From positions 36,210 to 100,209 of the forward strand of contig CAMFHE010000019.1 in the NCBI GenBank assembly GCA_945952045.1: DNA of 64,000 nt, given 5' to 3'. This stretch comes from an uncultured Rhizobium sp. GTDB taxonomy: Bacteria; Pseudomonadota; Alphaproteobacteria; Rhizobiales; Rhizobiaceae. Below, one piece after another: positions 18,479 to 28,377 of this stretch. Under the pieces are notes generated by a model, which did not search any database, was not told the DNA's origin, and worked only from the letters and a program-made list of their open reading frames with translations. The first letter of the stretch is position 1, and the number at the start of each line of letters is the position of its first letter. A program made the position numbers and the translations under genes.

Positions 18479-19029
18479 GATTTATCGGACCTTTCAATAT
18501 CTGCTGTCACCGTGCCGAAGGTCTTGCGCTGGAACTCGTCGATCGCGCTCAGAGCCATTTTCCGCTCGTTTTCATCGGTGGACAGATTGCTGACCTCTTT
18601 GTTCTGTGCCCGAGCGAGGGCCTGCGAATACATCTGATCGGCGATGCCGACACCGCCACTCTTGGCGATCGCACCGGCGAACTGTTCCGCCATCATGCTC
18701 TTCCACATTTCGCCGGCATTTCCTTTGCCGTAGACTTCCTCGCTTTCCGGAAGCATGGAGCTCACGAAGTTCTGCAGCACCATAGCTTCGAACTTGTGAT
18801 AGGCTTCCGGAATGGATTTCGATTTTTTCGACTGGACATTGCCGAGGCCCGAGGCAGTGCCGTCGAACCGTTCGAGCGCGGTGTCGAAGCCGGCGCCCTC
18901 TTCCGTCAGGCTGCGCGCCGCGCTGGCTGCGCGCGAAGCCCTCAGCTTGTCCTGCGCCGCCTGGACGCTCGCCGGATCGGCCGCCTTGACGACGTCGAGA
19001 ACGAGATCGCTCGGGGGTGAAATTGCCAC
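18475..19029 (-). CDS. flgJ: Rod-binding protein FlgJ (no muramidase domain)
   Basis: 184 aa, GTG start with GAGAGGAC upstream. Residues about 70-145 contain the FlgJ N-terminal rod-binding fold: YHKFEAMVLQNFVSSMLPESEEVYGKGNAGEMWKSMMAEQFAGAIAKSGGVGIADQMY. In enteric bacteria FlgJ is about 313 aa and carries a C-terminal peptidoglycan hydrolase; here that half is absent, as is usual in alphaproteobacteria, and a separate lytic transglycosylase gene (29331-29957) may do the cutting. It lies between the FliJ-like and FlgN-like genes and overlaps the latter by 4 bp. Confidence 0.85.
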   Translation of the reverse strand: MAISPPSDLVLDVVKAADPASVQAAQDKLRASRAASAARSLTEEGAGFDTALERFDGTASGLGNVQSKKSKSIPEAYHKFEAMVLQNFVSSMLPESEEVYGKGNAGEMWKSMMAEQFAGAIAKSGGVGIADQMYSQALARAQNKEVSNLSTDENERKMALSAIDEFQRKTFGTVTADIERSDKS

Positions 19030-19060
19030 GTCTTATGTCCTCTCGATAAGATGAACACAG

Positions 19061-19480
19061 TTATGGCTCGTCAAGCTTGCTGGAGGCTGGCGTGGCCAAC
19101 ATGTTCTGCATGTCGATGAGATCATAAATAGATTCATCGGCTTGCAGGCGATCTTCCTCCATGCGCGCCTCCTTCATATGGCCTTCCAGACGGTCGCCCT
19201 TGGTGCGTTCGCGCAGCACGCGGATTTCCTGCATGCGCTGGACGCCGGTCAACTGCTGGTCGCGCAGCGTCAGTTTGCCGAATCGTTCCGCATAGTTCTG
19301 GGCAAACAGGCGGTGCACGCCATCCATCGCGCCGATCGCCTCAATGACGACCTCCATCGATTCGGCCACCTCCTGACGCTGGCGCGTCGTGGCGGCCAGA
19401 TCGCTCTCGGCCATCTTCTCCAACTGGCGCTGCACGTTGACGAGGCGCTTCAGTTTCTTGGATCGGCTTTCTGGTCCCAT
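19061..19480 (-). CDS. FliJ-like coiled-coil export protein (candidate)
   Basis: 139 aa, almost entirely charged helix with no membrane segment. The pattern (SKKLKRLVNVQRQLEKMAESDLAATTRQRQEVAESM, then long helix to MEEDRLQADESIYDLIDMQ) fits FliJ, the two-helix coiled coil that sits in the FliI ATPase ring and touches FlhA. FliJ is otherwise not visible in the window, although FliI, FlhA and a FliH candidate are. It follows fliR after a 143-bp gap with two intergenic repeats, and precedes flgJ by 31 bp. Sequence identity within FliJ proteins is low, so the name is provisional. Confidence 0.5.
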   Translation of the reverse strand: MGPESRSKKLKRLVNVQRQLEKMAESDLAATTRQRQEVAESMEVVIEAIGAMDGVHRLFAQNYAERFGKLTLRDQQLTGVQRMQEIRVLRERTKGDRLEGHMKEARMEEDRLQADESIYDLIDMQNMLATPASSKLDEP

Positions 19481-19518
19481 GGGTCCATATCCCGCGGCTG
19501 GAGTTTATTCGTTTTTCC

Positions 19519-19623
19519 ACGCATTCCCGGACGCAAAACCGCTGCGCACTTTTGCTGGAAATGCTTATTTTGTTCCGACGCATTTCCAGACGCAAAACCG
19601 CTGCGCACTTTTGCTGGAAATGC
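19519..19623. repeat. Two tandem copies of a rhizobial intergenic repeat
   Basis: A unit of about 46 bases (19519-19564) recurs at 19578-19623, period 59. The shared part from ACGCAAAACCGC to GCTGGAAATGCT is identical, while the first bases vary (CCCGG versus TCCAG). Short elements with the same AAAACCGCT core flanked by GGAAATGC are common between genes in Rhizobiaceae. The second copy ends at the fliR stop codon. Confidence 0.75.
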
Positions 19624-20376
19624 TCAGTGCCCGATAAATACAGTCGGAAAGGCATCGGCGAACTGCCTGAGCAGCGCGGCGACCGACAGATACAGCATGA
19701 ACAGGCCGCCCATGATCAGATAGGGCGCCGAGATGAAGAACACCGGCACCTGCGGCGCAAGCTTGTTGATCAGGCCGATCGAAAGGTTGAACATCAAGCC
19801 ATAGAGAATGAAGGGGCTCGACAGGCGCAGCATGATGCGCGTCGTCTCCACCAGCGTATCGGTCAGCGTGATCAGCGATTTCTGGGGGTTGAACATCATG
19901 CCGGCCGGCATCGATGTGTAGGATTCCATCACCGCGCGGAAAATCACGTGATGGAAGTCCATCGCAAACAGCACCATCAGCGCCGCGAAGCTCAGCATGT
20001 TGGTCAGCTGGTTTTCGCCGGTGTCTTCGAGCACGTCGGCGGCTGGCGGCGCGTTGAAGCCGATCATCATCGTCGTGACCGAACCGACGAACTGCACGCC
20101 GAGCGTGAAAAAGCGGGCGATCATGCCATACATCACGCCGATCGCCATTTCCGAACCGATCAGGGCGATGAAAGTCGCCTGGTCGCCGGAAACTTTCGGA
20201 TAGACGGTATCCCAGAGCAGCGGCAACAACGCCATCGACATCGCCAGCGCCGTCATCATGCGAATCATCACCGGCAGACGAGCCGACGAGAATCCCGGCA
20301 GGACCATGATGCAGCCTCCGATGCGGCATAAAACCACAAAGAGGGCAAGCACGGTCCCCTGGGGATCATTGATCAT
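19624..20376 (-). CDS. fliR: Flagellar export gate protein FliR
   Basis: 250 aa, about six membrane segments, the usual length. FliR joins FliP and FliQ in the core export channel inside the MS ring. Family features are seen in [31 protein letters not shown] near the N-terminus and FQFVGSV-type segments ([19 protein letters not shown]). It begins with an ATGA overlap with the flhA stop (20373-20376), showing translational coupling. Its stop abuts an intergenic repeat. Confidence 0.95.
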   Translation of the reverse strand: MINDPQGTVLALFVVLCRIGGCIMVLPGFSSARLPVMIRMMTALAMSMALLPLLWDTVYPKVSGDQATFIALIGSEMAIGVMYGMIARFFTLGVQFVGSVTTMMIGFNAPPAADVLEDTGENQLTNMLSFAALMVLFAMDFHHVIFRAVMESYTSMPAGMMFNPQKSLITLTDTLVETTRIMLRLSSPFILYGLMFNLSIGLINKLAPQVPVFFISAPYLIMGGLFMLYLSVAALLRQFADAFPTVFIGH

Positions 20377-22460
20377 GAAATAGAGCCCAAAATCTTGATC
20401 TCGATGCCCTTTGCCAATTCCACATGCGACAGCACCGGAAGGGTGGCGAACAGGCGCTCGATGATCATCCGCACATAGGAGCGCGTTTCCGGCGAGGTGA
20501 CGAGCACGAACGGCAGACCACGATCCATGAATTCACGAATAACACGGCTTGCCTGTTCGCTGAACTCCTCAAGGCTGCGCGGATCGATATCGAATTCGAC
20601 AACTTCACCCTTGTTGTCGCGCTTGAGCGCCTGGTGGAACACGAGATCCCATTTGCTGCCGAGGCGCAGCACGCGCAGCGTGCCGTTGTCGGCCAGGTCG
20701 CCGCAGAGCTGCTGGGCCATACGCACGCGCACATGCTCGACGATCTGCTCGGTCTTGCGCACATGCGGCGCCAGTTCCGCCACCGCTTCGAGAATGAGAT
20801 GCAAATTGCGGATCGAGACGCGTTCGGCAAGCAGCAGCTTCAACACGGCCTGCAGGCCGGAATAGGACATGTGCGAGGAGCAGATTTCGTCGGCCAGCTT
20901 CTTGTATTCCGGGTCGAGCCGCTCGATCAGCACCTTCACGTCCTTGTAGGACAGAAGCTGCGGCAGGTTGTTGCGGATGACTTCGCTGACATGGGTCAGA
21001 ACGACCGAGACGTTGTCGATCGGGTGGAAACCCTCGCGGCGCAGGTCTTCGGCGAAAGCCTCGAGGACCGAGACCGCCGGCATGCCGAAGGCGGGTTCGC
21101 GGATCTCGTCGCCCGGCACCGACGGCTTGCGGCCGGAACCGGTGACGACGAGCACTTCGCCGACGCGCAGCGAATTGGAGGCGACCGTCGTGCCGTGGAT
21201 GCGGATCTGGTAGGACTTTTCCTGGATGGCGATGTCGTCGCTGACCTTGATTTCCGGAACGACGAAACCGTACTGGCTGGCGAACTTGCGGCGCATCTTG
21301 CCGACGCGGAAAGCCAGTTCCTGGTGCGCGCCGAGCAGACGGGTCGAGACCAGCTTGCCGAGCGCCAGTTCGATTTCGGCGGTCTTGAGAACCGATTTGA
21401 CCGAATCCTTTTCCTGCTCCTTGGTCTGGACCGCTTCGGTTTCCTCCTGCTGGCGCAGAAGCTGGTTTTCCTGCTCCTGACGGCGGGGAATGTACCAGCT
21501 GCCAAAGGCCATGATGCCGCCGAGCGCCAGAAAGGGCAGCATCGGCAGGCCGGGAATGAGCGCGAGCAAGACCATCAGGGCGGCGGCGACCGACAGGGCG
21601 CGGGGGTAGCCACTGAGCTGATTGACGACCGCCTGGTCCGTAGAACCGGACGTGCCGCCGCGCGACACCAGAAGGCCGGCGGCGAGCGAAACGATGAGCG
21701 CCGGAACCTGGGAGACGATACCGTCGCCGACCGAAAGCTTGACGAAGACGTCGGCCGCTTCGCCGATCGGCATGCCATGGCGGAAATAACCGATGATGAT
21801 GCCGCCGAAGATGTTAATGGCAGTGATCAGCAGGCCGGCGACCGCGTCGCCGCGCACGAATTTCGACGCACCGTCCATCGAACCGAAGAAGGAGCTTTCC
21901 TCTTCCAGTTCGCGGCGGCGGCGCTGCGCTTCCTTCTCGTCGATGATGCCGGCCGAAAGGTCGGCGTCGATCGACATCTGCTTGCCGGGGATGGCGTCGA
22001 GGGTGAAGCGGGCGCCGACTTCGGCGATACGCGTGGCGCCCTTGGTGATGACGATGAAGTTCACCGTCACCAGGATCAGGAAGACGATGACACCGATGAC
22101 GAAATCGCCGGACATGACCAGCGCCGAAAAGCCGGCGATCACATGGCCGGCGGCGTCATGACCCTCATTGCCATGCGAGAGAATCACGCGCGTCGTGGCG
22201 ATGTTGAGCGCCAGTCGCGTCATGGTCGCGATCAGGAGAATGGTCGGGAAGGACGAGAAATCCAGCGGCCTCTGGATCCACAGGGCCACCATCAGGATCA
22301 GCACCGAAAAGGCGATCGAGAAGGCCAGTCCCAGATCGATCAGGAAGGCCGGAATGGGCAGGAACAGGATACAGAGGATTACGACGATGCCGAGCGCGAA
22401 GCCGATGTCGCGGGCGCCGCCGCCGAACTTCGGCATCGAGAGTGCATTTGATTGCGCCAT
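20373..22460 (-). CDS. flhA: Flagellar export gate protein FlhA
   Basis: 695 aa from ATG 22460; an ATG four codons earlier is possible. The N-terminal half has about eight membrane segments; the FHIPEP-family loop [32 protein letters not shown] (about 135-165) is intact, followed by the large cytoplasmic domain (after about 350) that docks chaperone-substrate complexes. FlhA forms the nonameric ring of the export gate. It follows fliQ after 185 bp with a small hairpin and overlaps fliR by 4 bp. Confidence 0.97.
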   Translation of the reverse strand: MAQSNALSMPKFGGGARDIGFALGIVVILCILFLPIPAFLIDLGLAFSIAFSVLILMVALWIQRPLDFSSFPTILLIATMTRLALNIATTRVILSHGNEGHDAAGHVIAGFSALVMSGDFVIGVIVFLILVTVNFIVITKGATRIAEVGARFTLDAIPGKQMSIDADLSAGIIDEKEAQRRRRELEEESSFFGSMDGASKFVRGDAVAGLLITAINIFGGIIIGYFRHGMPIGEAADVFVKLSVGDGIVSQVPALIVSLAAGLLVSRGGTSGSTDQAVVNQLSGYPRALSVAAALMVLLALIPGLPMLPFLALGGIMAFGSWYIPRRQEQENQLLRQQEETEAVQTKEQEKDSVKSVLKTAEIELALGKLVSTRLLGAHQELAFRVGKMRRKFASQYGFVVPEIKVSDDIAIQEKSYQIRIHGTTVASNSLRVGEVLVVTGSGRKPSVPGDEIREPAFGMPAVSVLEAFAEDLRREGFHPIDNVSVVLTHVSEVIRNNLPQLLSYKDVKVLIERLDPEYKKLADEICSSHMSYSGLQAVLKLLLAERVSIRNLHLILEAVAELAPHVRKTEQIVEHVRVRMAQQLCGDLADNGTLRVLRLGSKWDLVFHQALKRDNKGEVVEFDIDPRSLEEFSEQASRVIREFMDRGLPFVLVTSPETRSYVRMIIERLFATLPVLSHVELAKGIEIKILGSIS

Positions 22461-22590
22461 GTCTTTTTCCATCTCCTCATGAGAGGCGGACGAACGCCGG
22501 CGCGAAAACGCCGAGGTTCACCCAATTCAAATCCGACCCATAAAGATCGAAGCTTGCGCGAAAATGGGCATGACGGGCTTACGACGACAA

Positions 22591-22616
22591 ACGGCCCGCG
22601 CGGACGCGCAGGCCGT
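22591..22616. terminator. Hairpin between fliQ and flhA (attenuator-like)
   Basis: ACGGCC (22591-22596) pairs with GGCCGT (22611-22616), extended by four more pairs after one mismatch. On the - strand it is followed by only TTT, so it is at most a partial terminator within the operon. Confidence 0.4.
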
Positions 22617-22645
22617 GTTCGAAATCCAAGAGAATGGCGCGGCGC

Positions 22646-22912
22646 TCAGAAGCCCGACTGGACGCGCGAAAACACCAGATTGGTGAACAGCGAAATCTGG
22701 CCGCCGATGAACGGCGCCGTGACCCCGACCGTGATGAAGATCGCGACGATCTTCGGAACGAAGGTAAGGGTGATTTCCTGAATCTGCGTCAGCGCCTGGA
22801 TCAGCGCGATCACCAGACCGACGACCATGGCCGCGAGAACCGCGGGACCGGCCGCAACAAGCACCGTCCAGATCGCCGCCTGTACGATATCGAGGGCATC
22901 GGCTTCATTCAT
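22646..22912 (-). CDS. fliQ: Flagellar export gate protein FliQ
   Basis: 88 aa, the exact family size. Two membrane segments (about 15-38 and 50-75) separated by the conserved loop ALTQIQEITLTFVPKI. FliQ is part of the FliP-FliQ-FliR channel. It follows flgD after 134 bp and precedes flhA on the same strand. Confidence 0.96.
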   Translation of the reverse strand: MNEADALDIVQAAIWTVLVAAGPAVLAAMVVGLVIALIQALTQIQEITLTFVPKIVAIFITVGVTAPFIGGQISLFTNLVFSRVQSGF

Positions 22913-23046
22913 CGTCGGTCATTCCCAGTTGTCGGCCCGGTCATTTCAAGGCCGCATCCGCGCCGAGGCGAATCGCCGGCGCGGATCGTTTCATGGCTGC
23001 ATTTTACCGCAAACCGGGCCGGCTCGCCAGCCCGCAAGGCCGGCGA

Positions 23047-23625
23047 TCAACCGGTGGCGCCGCTATCGTCGCTGCCGGTGCCGCTATCGCCCGAGGTCGA
23101 GCCGGAACCCGTACCCGTGCCGGTGCCCATCGAGGTGCCGGTACCGGCCGTCGTGTCGCTGCCGGTATCGGTCGAGGTGCCGCTGGAACCGCCGAGCGGG
23201 GTCGGCGTCGAACCGTCGGTGATGGTGATGCCAGGCTGGATGAGGATCTTGCCGCCTTCCTTGGTCAGCGCGATCAGGCCGTCCGAATAAACCTGCACTT
23301 CCTTGACGACGCCGACGACTTTCTCGTCCGCGCTCATCATGGTCTTGCCGATATAGCTCGACGCCTGGGTCAGCGACTGCGACTTGATCAGGCTTTCCAG
23401 GTTCTTGTTCTGCTGGACCGCTTGCTCGACCTGCGAGAAAGTCGCCAGCTGGCTGACCTGCTGGGTCGCGTCCATCGGGCTGGTCGGATCCTGGTTCTTC
23501 ATCTGGGCGATCAGCAACTGCAGGAAGCTGTTGTAGTTCAGCGAAGCGGCGGAAGCCGCCTGCGTCGCCTTGCTGCCCGATGTCGTCGGTGTCGTCGTAT
23601 TGTTGGTAACGCCGCCTACCGCCAT
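23047..23625 (-). CDS. flgD: Hook-capping protein FlgD
   Basis: 192 aa from ATG 23625, which has AAGGAGAT upstream and overlaps the flbT end by 10 bp. Residues about 30-60 hold the FlgD signature [39 protein letters not shown]; this part caps the growing hook and is then replaced by FlgK. The usual C-terminal Ig/Tudor half is short, and the last 50 or so residues are a low-complexity Ser/Gly/Thr/Asp tail (from about residue 138) of repeated GT, GS and SGD units. The tail looks unstructured. Confidence 0.93.
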   Translation of the reverse strand: MAVGGVTNNTTTPTTSGSKATQAASAASLNYNSFLQLLIAQMKNQDPTSPMDATQQVSQLATFSQVEQAVQQNKNLESLIKSQSLTQASSYIGKTMMSADEKVVGVVKEVQVYSDGLIALTKEGGKILIQPGITITDGSTPTPLGGSSGTSTDTGSDTTAGTGTSMGTGTGTGSGSTSGDSGTGSDDSGATG

Positions 23626-24065
23626 GGTGCGATCTCCTTGCGGATCTGTTCGATGGTCGCCGGGGCCATCTCCTGGTTGTTGAGGATACGATCCTCGGTC
23701 GGGTAGAGCGAGCGGATCGCCTTCAGCGCGTCGAAGGCGCGGCCGGAGCTGACGAGACCGTCGATGCGCTTCAGTTCGGCGAGCACTTCGTCGTCCTTGA
23801 AGCAATTGAGCAGCATGATGACCGACTTGCGGAACATGACGAGCGACTGCTCGGCGCCTTCCGGGTTGATCAGCATCATCTGGGCGATGAAATAGAGCTG
23901 ACGCAGCGGCGTCGTCGCATCTTCCGGCTGGAGAACGTGGTTTTCCAGAAGGAAGGTCACATCGTTCAGGAATTCCAACGCAACCTTGCGGTCGACACGC
24001 AACACCGCTCCATTGATAAAAATGCGTTCGCCGGATTTGAGCGAAATGCGTAGGGTACTTTTCAT
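23616..24065 (-). CDS. flbT: Flagellin post-transcriptional regulator FlbT
   Basis: 149 aa. The N-terminal beta-rich part ([64 protein letters not shown]) is the FlbT signature. In Caulobacter FlbT binds the flagellin mRNA leader and lowers translation; in rhizobia and Brucella it has been described as needed for flagellin production. It overlaps flaF by ATGA (24062-24065) and flgD by 10 bp. A candidate RNA target, a leader hairpin covering the Shine-Dalgarno, is found before all four flagellin genes here. Confidence 0.95.
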   Translation of the reverse strand: MKSTLRISLKSGERIFINGAVLRVDRKVALEFLNDVTFLLENHVLQPEDATTPLRQLYFIAQMMLINPEGAEQSLVMFRKSVIMLLNCFKDDEVLAELKRIDGLVSSGRAFDALKAIRSLYPTEDRILNNQEMAPATIEQIRKEIAPWR

Positions 24066-24409
24066 TTAAGTCCATCCCTGATGATGGTGGTTACGTCGAT
24101 GATGCCCTGAAAATTATCGGACTGGCGTTTCCTGATCCGGTCGCATTCCTTGAGAATCCAGATGGCGATGGATATCAGGTTGGCCCGAAGCTCGGCATCG
24201 AGCTGATTTTCAGGCTGTTTCAAGTCTTCAATAAAACGAATCCAGATGCGGCGCGTGTAGAACAGGGCCTCGATCGCTTCCCGCGAATATTCCCGCTTGT
24301 CGCGCGCGGCGCCCAGCAGTTCAATCGAGCGGTTCAGGACCTGCCGTTCACGGTCCTTGGCGTCGGCGACGCCGTCCTCCATGATCTCGGCATATGAAAA
24401 CTGGTACAT
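24062..24409 (-). CDS. flaF: Flagellin synthesis regulator FlaF
   Basis: 115 aa helical protein, usual size. The sequence [35 protein letters not shown] matches the FlaF family, whose members are needed for flagellin translation or secretion and act opposite to FlbT in Caulobacter. It lies between flgL and flbT, overlapping flbT by 4 bp. Confidence 0.93.
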   Translation of the reverse strand: MYQFSYAEIMEDGVADAKDRERQVLNRSIELLGAARDKREYSREAIEALFYTRRIWIRFIEDLKQPENQLDAELRANLISIAIWILKECDRIRKRQSDNFQGIIDVTTIIRDGLK

Positions 24410-24446
24410 TCATGCATCCTTCATTTTCATGTTCTTTCCTTTTGCA

Positions 24447-25490
24447 TCAAAGGAAATTGACCAGGCTCAACTGCTGTATTCTGGCTGTCAGCGTGTAGGA
24501 GGCATCGACCAGCGAAAGAAGGTTCTTCACACGCGATGCGACTTCCACCGTATCCACACCTTCGAGATCGCCGAGATATTTGGTGATGATCGCTTGCTGG
24601 GACTCAAGCGACGTATTCGCATTCTTGACGCGTTCCTCGGACAGGCCGAGCTTGCCCTGCATCGCGGTGATGCCGTTGACGCCCTGGTAGAGCTTGTCCT
24701 GGGACACCGTCTGAACCGCCGAACGCGCAGCCGGCGGCAGAGACGTATCCATGAATTCCAGCGCCACGATCGACCCGAACACCAGCTTGCGCATGGCCTG
24801 ATCGTTGGTGTTGACCGAGGTCTGAACCACTTCGCCCTGGGTAATGCGGCTTTGCGTATTGGTATCGCTGGCGTTCGAGACGTTGGCTTTCCAATAGGCG
24901 TCGCTGGTGAATGTCGCCTCGGCCTGTGAAAGGAAGGTCGCCATCTGGCTTTGCGTGATGTCGGCCTTGGTCGCGATGCCGTTCGCCGTCATGAAATTGG
25001 TGAGCTCGTTTTGCAAGAACGTCGAGCTGCTGGAAAGGGCCGTGTCCTTGATCGGCTTCACATCGGTGTTAATACCGGCAAAGAGATACTCACCGTTGTT
25101 GGAGAAGTTCGCCTTTTCCACGATGGAATTCAGATAGTTCTGAATCGATGTCTTCGACGTCGAGAGACTTTGCGCATCCTCGTTGCCGCCGAAGGCGAGC
25201 ACGGTGTTGAGAATTTCCTGGCCGGAGGCGGCCATGTCTTTCAACGCCGCCTGCGACGACCCCAGACGCGTCGTCACCAGGCTGTTCGAGATACCCAATG
25301 CCTTCAGGCGATCGACCTCACGGTTGAGATCGAGGCTCTGCGCCGTCTTGGCGCCGAGCGAAACACCCATGTCATAGTGCTTGCCGGAAACGGATTCCGC
25401 CTGGGCGACCACCAGGTCCTTCTGCGTCTGCGACATCGTCATTCGCAGCGCCTGGGTTATCGACATGTTCGAAATTGTAGAAGTCTTCAT
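24447..25490 (-). CDS. flgL: Hook-filament junction protein FlgL
   Basis: 347 aa. Flagellin-like N-terminus (STISNMSITQALRMTMSQTQKDLVVAQAESVSGKHYDMGVSLG) and C-terminal helix ending LTARIQQLSLVNFL, the expected heptad-repeat ends for an axial protein. FlgL joins the hook-side FlgK to the filament. It follows flgK by 3 bp, so the two junction proteins are made together. It is exported without a cleaved signal. Confidence 0.94.
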   Translation of the reverse strand: MKTSTISNMSITQALRMTMSQTQKDLVVAQAESVSGKHYDMGVSLGAKTAQSLDLNREVDRLKALGISNSLVTTRLGSSQAALKDMAASGQEILNTVLAFGGNEDAQSLSTSKTSIQNYLNSIVEKANFSNNGEYLFAGINTDVKPIKDTALSSSSTFLQNELTNFMTANGIATKADITQSQMATFLSQAEATFTSDAYWKANVSNASDTNTQSRITQGEVVQTSVNTNDQAMRKLVFGSIVALEFMDTSLPPAARSAVQTVSQDKLYQGVNGITAMQGKLGLSEERVKNANTSLESQQAIITKYLGDLEGVDTVEVASRVKNLLSLVDASYTLTARIQQLSLVNFL

Positions 25491-25493
25491 GAC

Positions 25494-26933
25494 TTAACTC
25501 GCGATGGATAGGAGTGCCTTCAGCATTTCATCGACAGCGCTCACAAGCTTCGCCGACGCTTTGTAGGATTGTTCGATGTCGAGCATCAGCGACATTTCCT
25601 CGTCGAGGCTGACGCTGGTGACGCTGGAATAGGCTTCCGTCGTGCGCGACAGCAGCGCGGATTTGCTTTCCGCAGCCGCATTGGCGCCGCTGCGATAGGC
25701 TTCCAGCCAACTCACCGAGCGGGTCGCAAACTTCATGATGCTTGTCGTGCCATCAAGACCGCTGGTCGTGTCGAAGGTCTGATCGGCGTCGAGGCCGGTT
25801 TCGTATGTGTCGAGCAGCGCCGAGAAGCCGGCATTGCTGCCAGTGTTCTGGCTGACGGCGGTCGCATTGACCGTGCCATCGCGCAGGCGCGTCGGATCGT
25901 CGATGGCGCGCTGCGCCACCTGGATCGTCGAGGCGATGCCTGCCACGGCCGTGCCAGCGGGCGGAACCGTGCCGCCTGACCATGTGAACAGGCCGGGAAT
26001 CTTGGTGCTGCCGGCATTGACCTCGGCAAAGCTGGTGATCAGGCCGCGCGCCACTTCGTCGAGCTGCTTCTGGAAGGTCGGCGCGATTTCATCGCGCACC
26101 TGCAGCAACGCCTGGAGCGACCCCATGGACGAGGTATTGGAATTGGCGCCCGCCGTCAGCGTCACGCCGTCGATCTTGATCGCATTGCCGGTCGTGGACG
26201 CGTCGTATGCCGGCTTGGGCGTGAATTCGACCTTGCGCGGCGTCTTGTCGAACAGGGCGATGCCGCTTGTGGTATAGAGCGCAAGGCCGTTGTTATCGAC
26301 CGCCATCGTGGAGACGCCGACGATCCCGGAAATCTGCTTGAGCAGACCTTCACGGACATCGAGGCCGTCGCTCGGATCGTCACCGAGCGCCGTTGCGCGC
26401 GTCACCGCTTCGTTGGCGACCTGGAACTGGGCCAACAGGCCGTTGAGCTGATCGACCTGCGTCGCGATCTGGCTATCGGCGTCGGTGCGCACCGCCTGCA
26501 CCGCCTTGGAGGCGGTGTTCAGCGAATTGGCGACATCCTTGGCTGCATTGATCGCCGCCGCGCCGAGAATCTGGTCGTTCGGCTTGTTGGCATAGTCGTG
26601 CAGGGCAGTCTGGAACTTGGCGAGATAGGTGGACGGCGCCGTTTCATTGTCGTTGCCGCCCATGATCGACTTGATGTCCGACAGGCCCTTGAGCAGGGCC
26701 TGCTGTCCGCTGTCCTGCGATGTCGAGGACAGGATCTGGCGCAGAAGCATATCGTTCTGCGCCCGTGTCGTCGACATGATCTGGGCGCCGTAGAGCGACG
26801 TGGTGGTGACAGACGAACGTCGCACATAGTCCGGGTTCTGGGCATTGGCCATGTTCTTCGAAACAGTCTGGGTTTGCTTACCCGTATTGTTGAAGATGGC
26901 CTGGGCCGTATTCATGGCCGAAGTGAGCGACAT
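25494..26933 (-). CDS. flgK: Hook-filament junction protein FlgK
   Basis: 479 aa. The N-terminal TAQAIFNNTGKQTQTVSKNMANAQNPDYVRR and C-terminal SVSLDEEMSLMLDIEQSYKASAKLVSAVDEMLKALL segments are the conserved helices of the HAP1 family; the central region is variable. Exported axial protein that caps the hook before FlgL. It sits between flgE (23 bp upstream) and flgL (3 bp downstream) in the hook operon. Confidence 0.95.
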   Translation of the reverse strand: MSLTSAMNTAQAIFNNTGKQTQTVSKNMANAQNPDYVRRSSVTTTSLYGAQIMSTTRAQNDMLLRQILSSTSQDSGQQALLKGLSDIKSIMGGNDNETAPSTYLAKFQTALHDYANKPNDQILGAAAINAAKDVANSLNTASKAVQAVRTDADSQIATQVDQLNGLLAQFQVANEAVTRATALGDDPSDGLDVREGLLKQISGIVGVSTMAVDNNGLALYTTSGIALFDKTPRKVEFTPKPAYDASTTGNAIKIDGVTLTAGANSNTSSMGSLQALLQVRDEIAPTFQKQLDEVARGLITSFAEVNAGSTKIPGLFTWSGGTVPPAGTAVAGIASTIQVAQRAIDDPTRLRDGTVNATAVSQNTGSNAGFSALLDTYETGLDADQTFDTTSGLDGTTSIMKFATRSVSWLEAYRSGANAAAESKSALLSRTTEAYSSVTSVSLDEEMSLMLDIEQSYKASAKLVSAVDEMLKALLSIAS

Positions 26934-26956
26934 AGCCTACCTACCAATCGATCCGA

Positions 26957-28240
26957 TTAACGCTTCAGGTTTACAAGAACGTCGAGAATATCGGCGCCGG
27001 TCTGGAAGACCTTGGAATTGGCGGTGTACGTGCGCTGGGCCTCGATCATTTCGGTCAGTTCATTGGCCAGATCGACGTTCGATGCTTCCAGCGAACCGGA
27101 AATGATCGTACCCACACCCGCCTGCTGCGGAATGCCGAACGTGGCGTTGCCCGAGCCCGAGGTTGCCGAATAGACGTTGCCGGTCGAGACTTCGAGCTGG
27201 TCGGGGCTGGCGAAGGTTGCCAGACCGACGACGCCGAGCTGCTTCTTGGTGCCGTTGGCATAGACCGCGTAGACCGTGCCGTCCTTGTCGACGCGCACAT
27301 CTTCCAGCGAGCTGGAGGCGCTGCCGTCGGCGGCGATCTTGGAGAAGCTGTCGGAAGCCAGTTCGGTGACCTTCGTCATATCGAACTTGATGGCATTTTC
27401 ACCGGTTGCCGCAATACCGCCGATGCTGACGGTCTGGTCGGTGCTGATCGTGCCGGCCTGGTTGGTGATGCTCTTGATCTTGTTGGTCACGGGGTCGAAT
27501 TCGATCGTCAATTCATCGACATCGCCACCGGCCGCAACTTCCGGATCATAAGCTGGCTTCGTCAGCGGGATGTCCGATGTGATCTTGGCTTTCCAGATGG
27601 CTCCGGTCGGCGGTGTCGTCGAGGGGTCGGCATCACTATCCTTGGTGTAGGTAACAGTGAAAATGCCCTTCTCGCCGTAGTTTGCTTCATAGAAGCTGAC
27701 GGTGGACGTGAACGAGTCACCTATCGCTGCCGAGTTCTTGAAGTTCGCATTTACCGAAGCCGAGGTCGAGGCAACCTTGGTCAACTTGTCCGCCTCGACC
27801 AGAATAGGCTGGTACTGCCCGGGATCACCGGCAGCAGCCGCATTCGGAGCAGCCAAGAGCGTAAATCCAGCGGAGTTGATCAGCGTCGATTTGTTGCCGT
27901 CCGACTGCTGGATCGTAAAGGAGCCGTTACGGGTGTAGTATTTTGCACCGGTCGGATCCTGGACGTAGAAGAAACCATCGCCGCTGATGGCCAGATCGGT
28001 CGTCGAGCTGGTGGAAACGAGCGCGCCCTGCTGGCTGATCGAATTGACAACACTGGTCTGCACGCCGCCGGAGTTGTAGGTGCCGGACGTGGACGGAAGG
28101 ACGAACGAGGAAAACGCAGTCGTGACCTTCTTGTAGGCCGTGGTATTCGAGTTGGCGATGTTGTCGCCGACAGTGCCGAGACGGTTCGCCTGGGCATTCA
28201 TACCCGAGACGGCTGTCTTCATTGTGCCGAATATGCTCAT
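26957..28240 (-). CDS. flgE: Flagellar hook protein FlgE
   Basis: 427 aa. N-terminal MSIFGTMKTAVSGMNAQANRLGTVGDNIANSNTTAYKK and C-terminal ELTEMIEAQRTYTANSKVFQTGADILDVLVNLKR are the rod/hook family ends. The central FlgE domain is about 300 residues. The start has GAGGATCC upstream. It is the first gene of flgE-flgK-flgL-flaF-flbT-flgD-fliQ and lies 137 bp after rem; in S. meliloti Rem controls this class. Confidence 0.96.
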   Translation of the reverse strand: MSIFGTMKTAVSGMNAQANRLGTVGDNIANSNTTAYKKVTTAFSSFVLPSTSGTYNSGGVQTSVVNSISQQGALVSTSSTTDLAISGDGFFYVQDPTGAKYYTRNGSFTIQQSDGNKSTLINSAGFTLLAAPNAAAAGDPGQYQPILVEADKLTKVASTSASVNANFKNSAAIGDSFTSTVSFYEANYGEKGIFTVTYTKDSDADPSTTPPTGAIWKAKITSDIPLTKPAYDPEVAAGGDVDELTIEFDPVTNKIKSITNQAGTISTDQTVSIGGIAATGENAIKFDMTKVTELASDSFSKIAADGSASSSLEDVRVDKDGTVYAVYANGTKKQLGVVGLATFASPDQLEVSTGNVYSATSGSGNATFGIPQQAGVGTIISGSLEASNVDLANELTEMIEAQRTYTANSKVFQTGADILDVLVNLKR

Positions 28241-28377
28241 TTGGGATCCTCGTTTCCTTATGATTTTCGAGTGTAAGGAGCGGGCCTTGCGTGAAGCTGT
28301 CTGTTATCCGCAATTCTGGAGATCACGGAAAACGAGGAAGGCCGGGGGCGAAGCCGCAACGCCACCGGCGCAAAATA

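Noticed and set aside
19519..19623. CRISPR array from the two tandem repeats
   Set aside because: Only two units, a spacer of about 13 bases, no cas genes, and the units match a known style of rhizobial intergenic repeat.
20424..22451. A 675-codon + strand frame opposite flhA
   Set aside because: Shadow of FlhA; no ribosome-binding site or recognisable domain.
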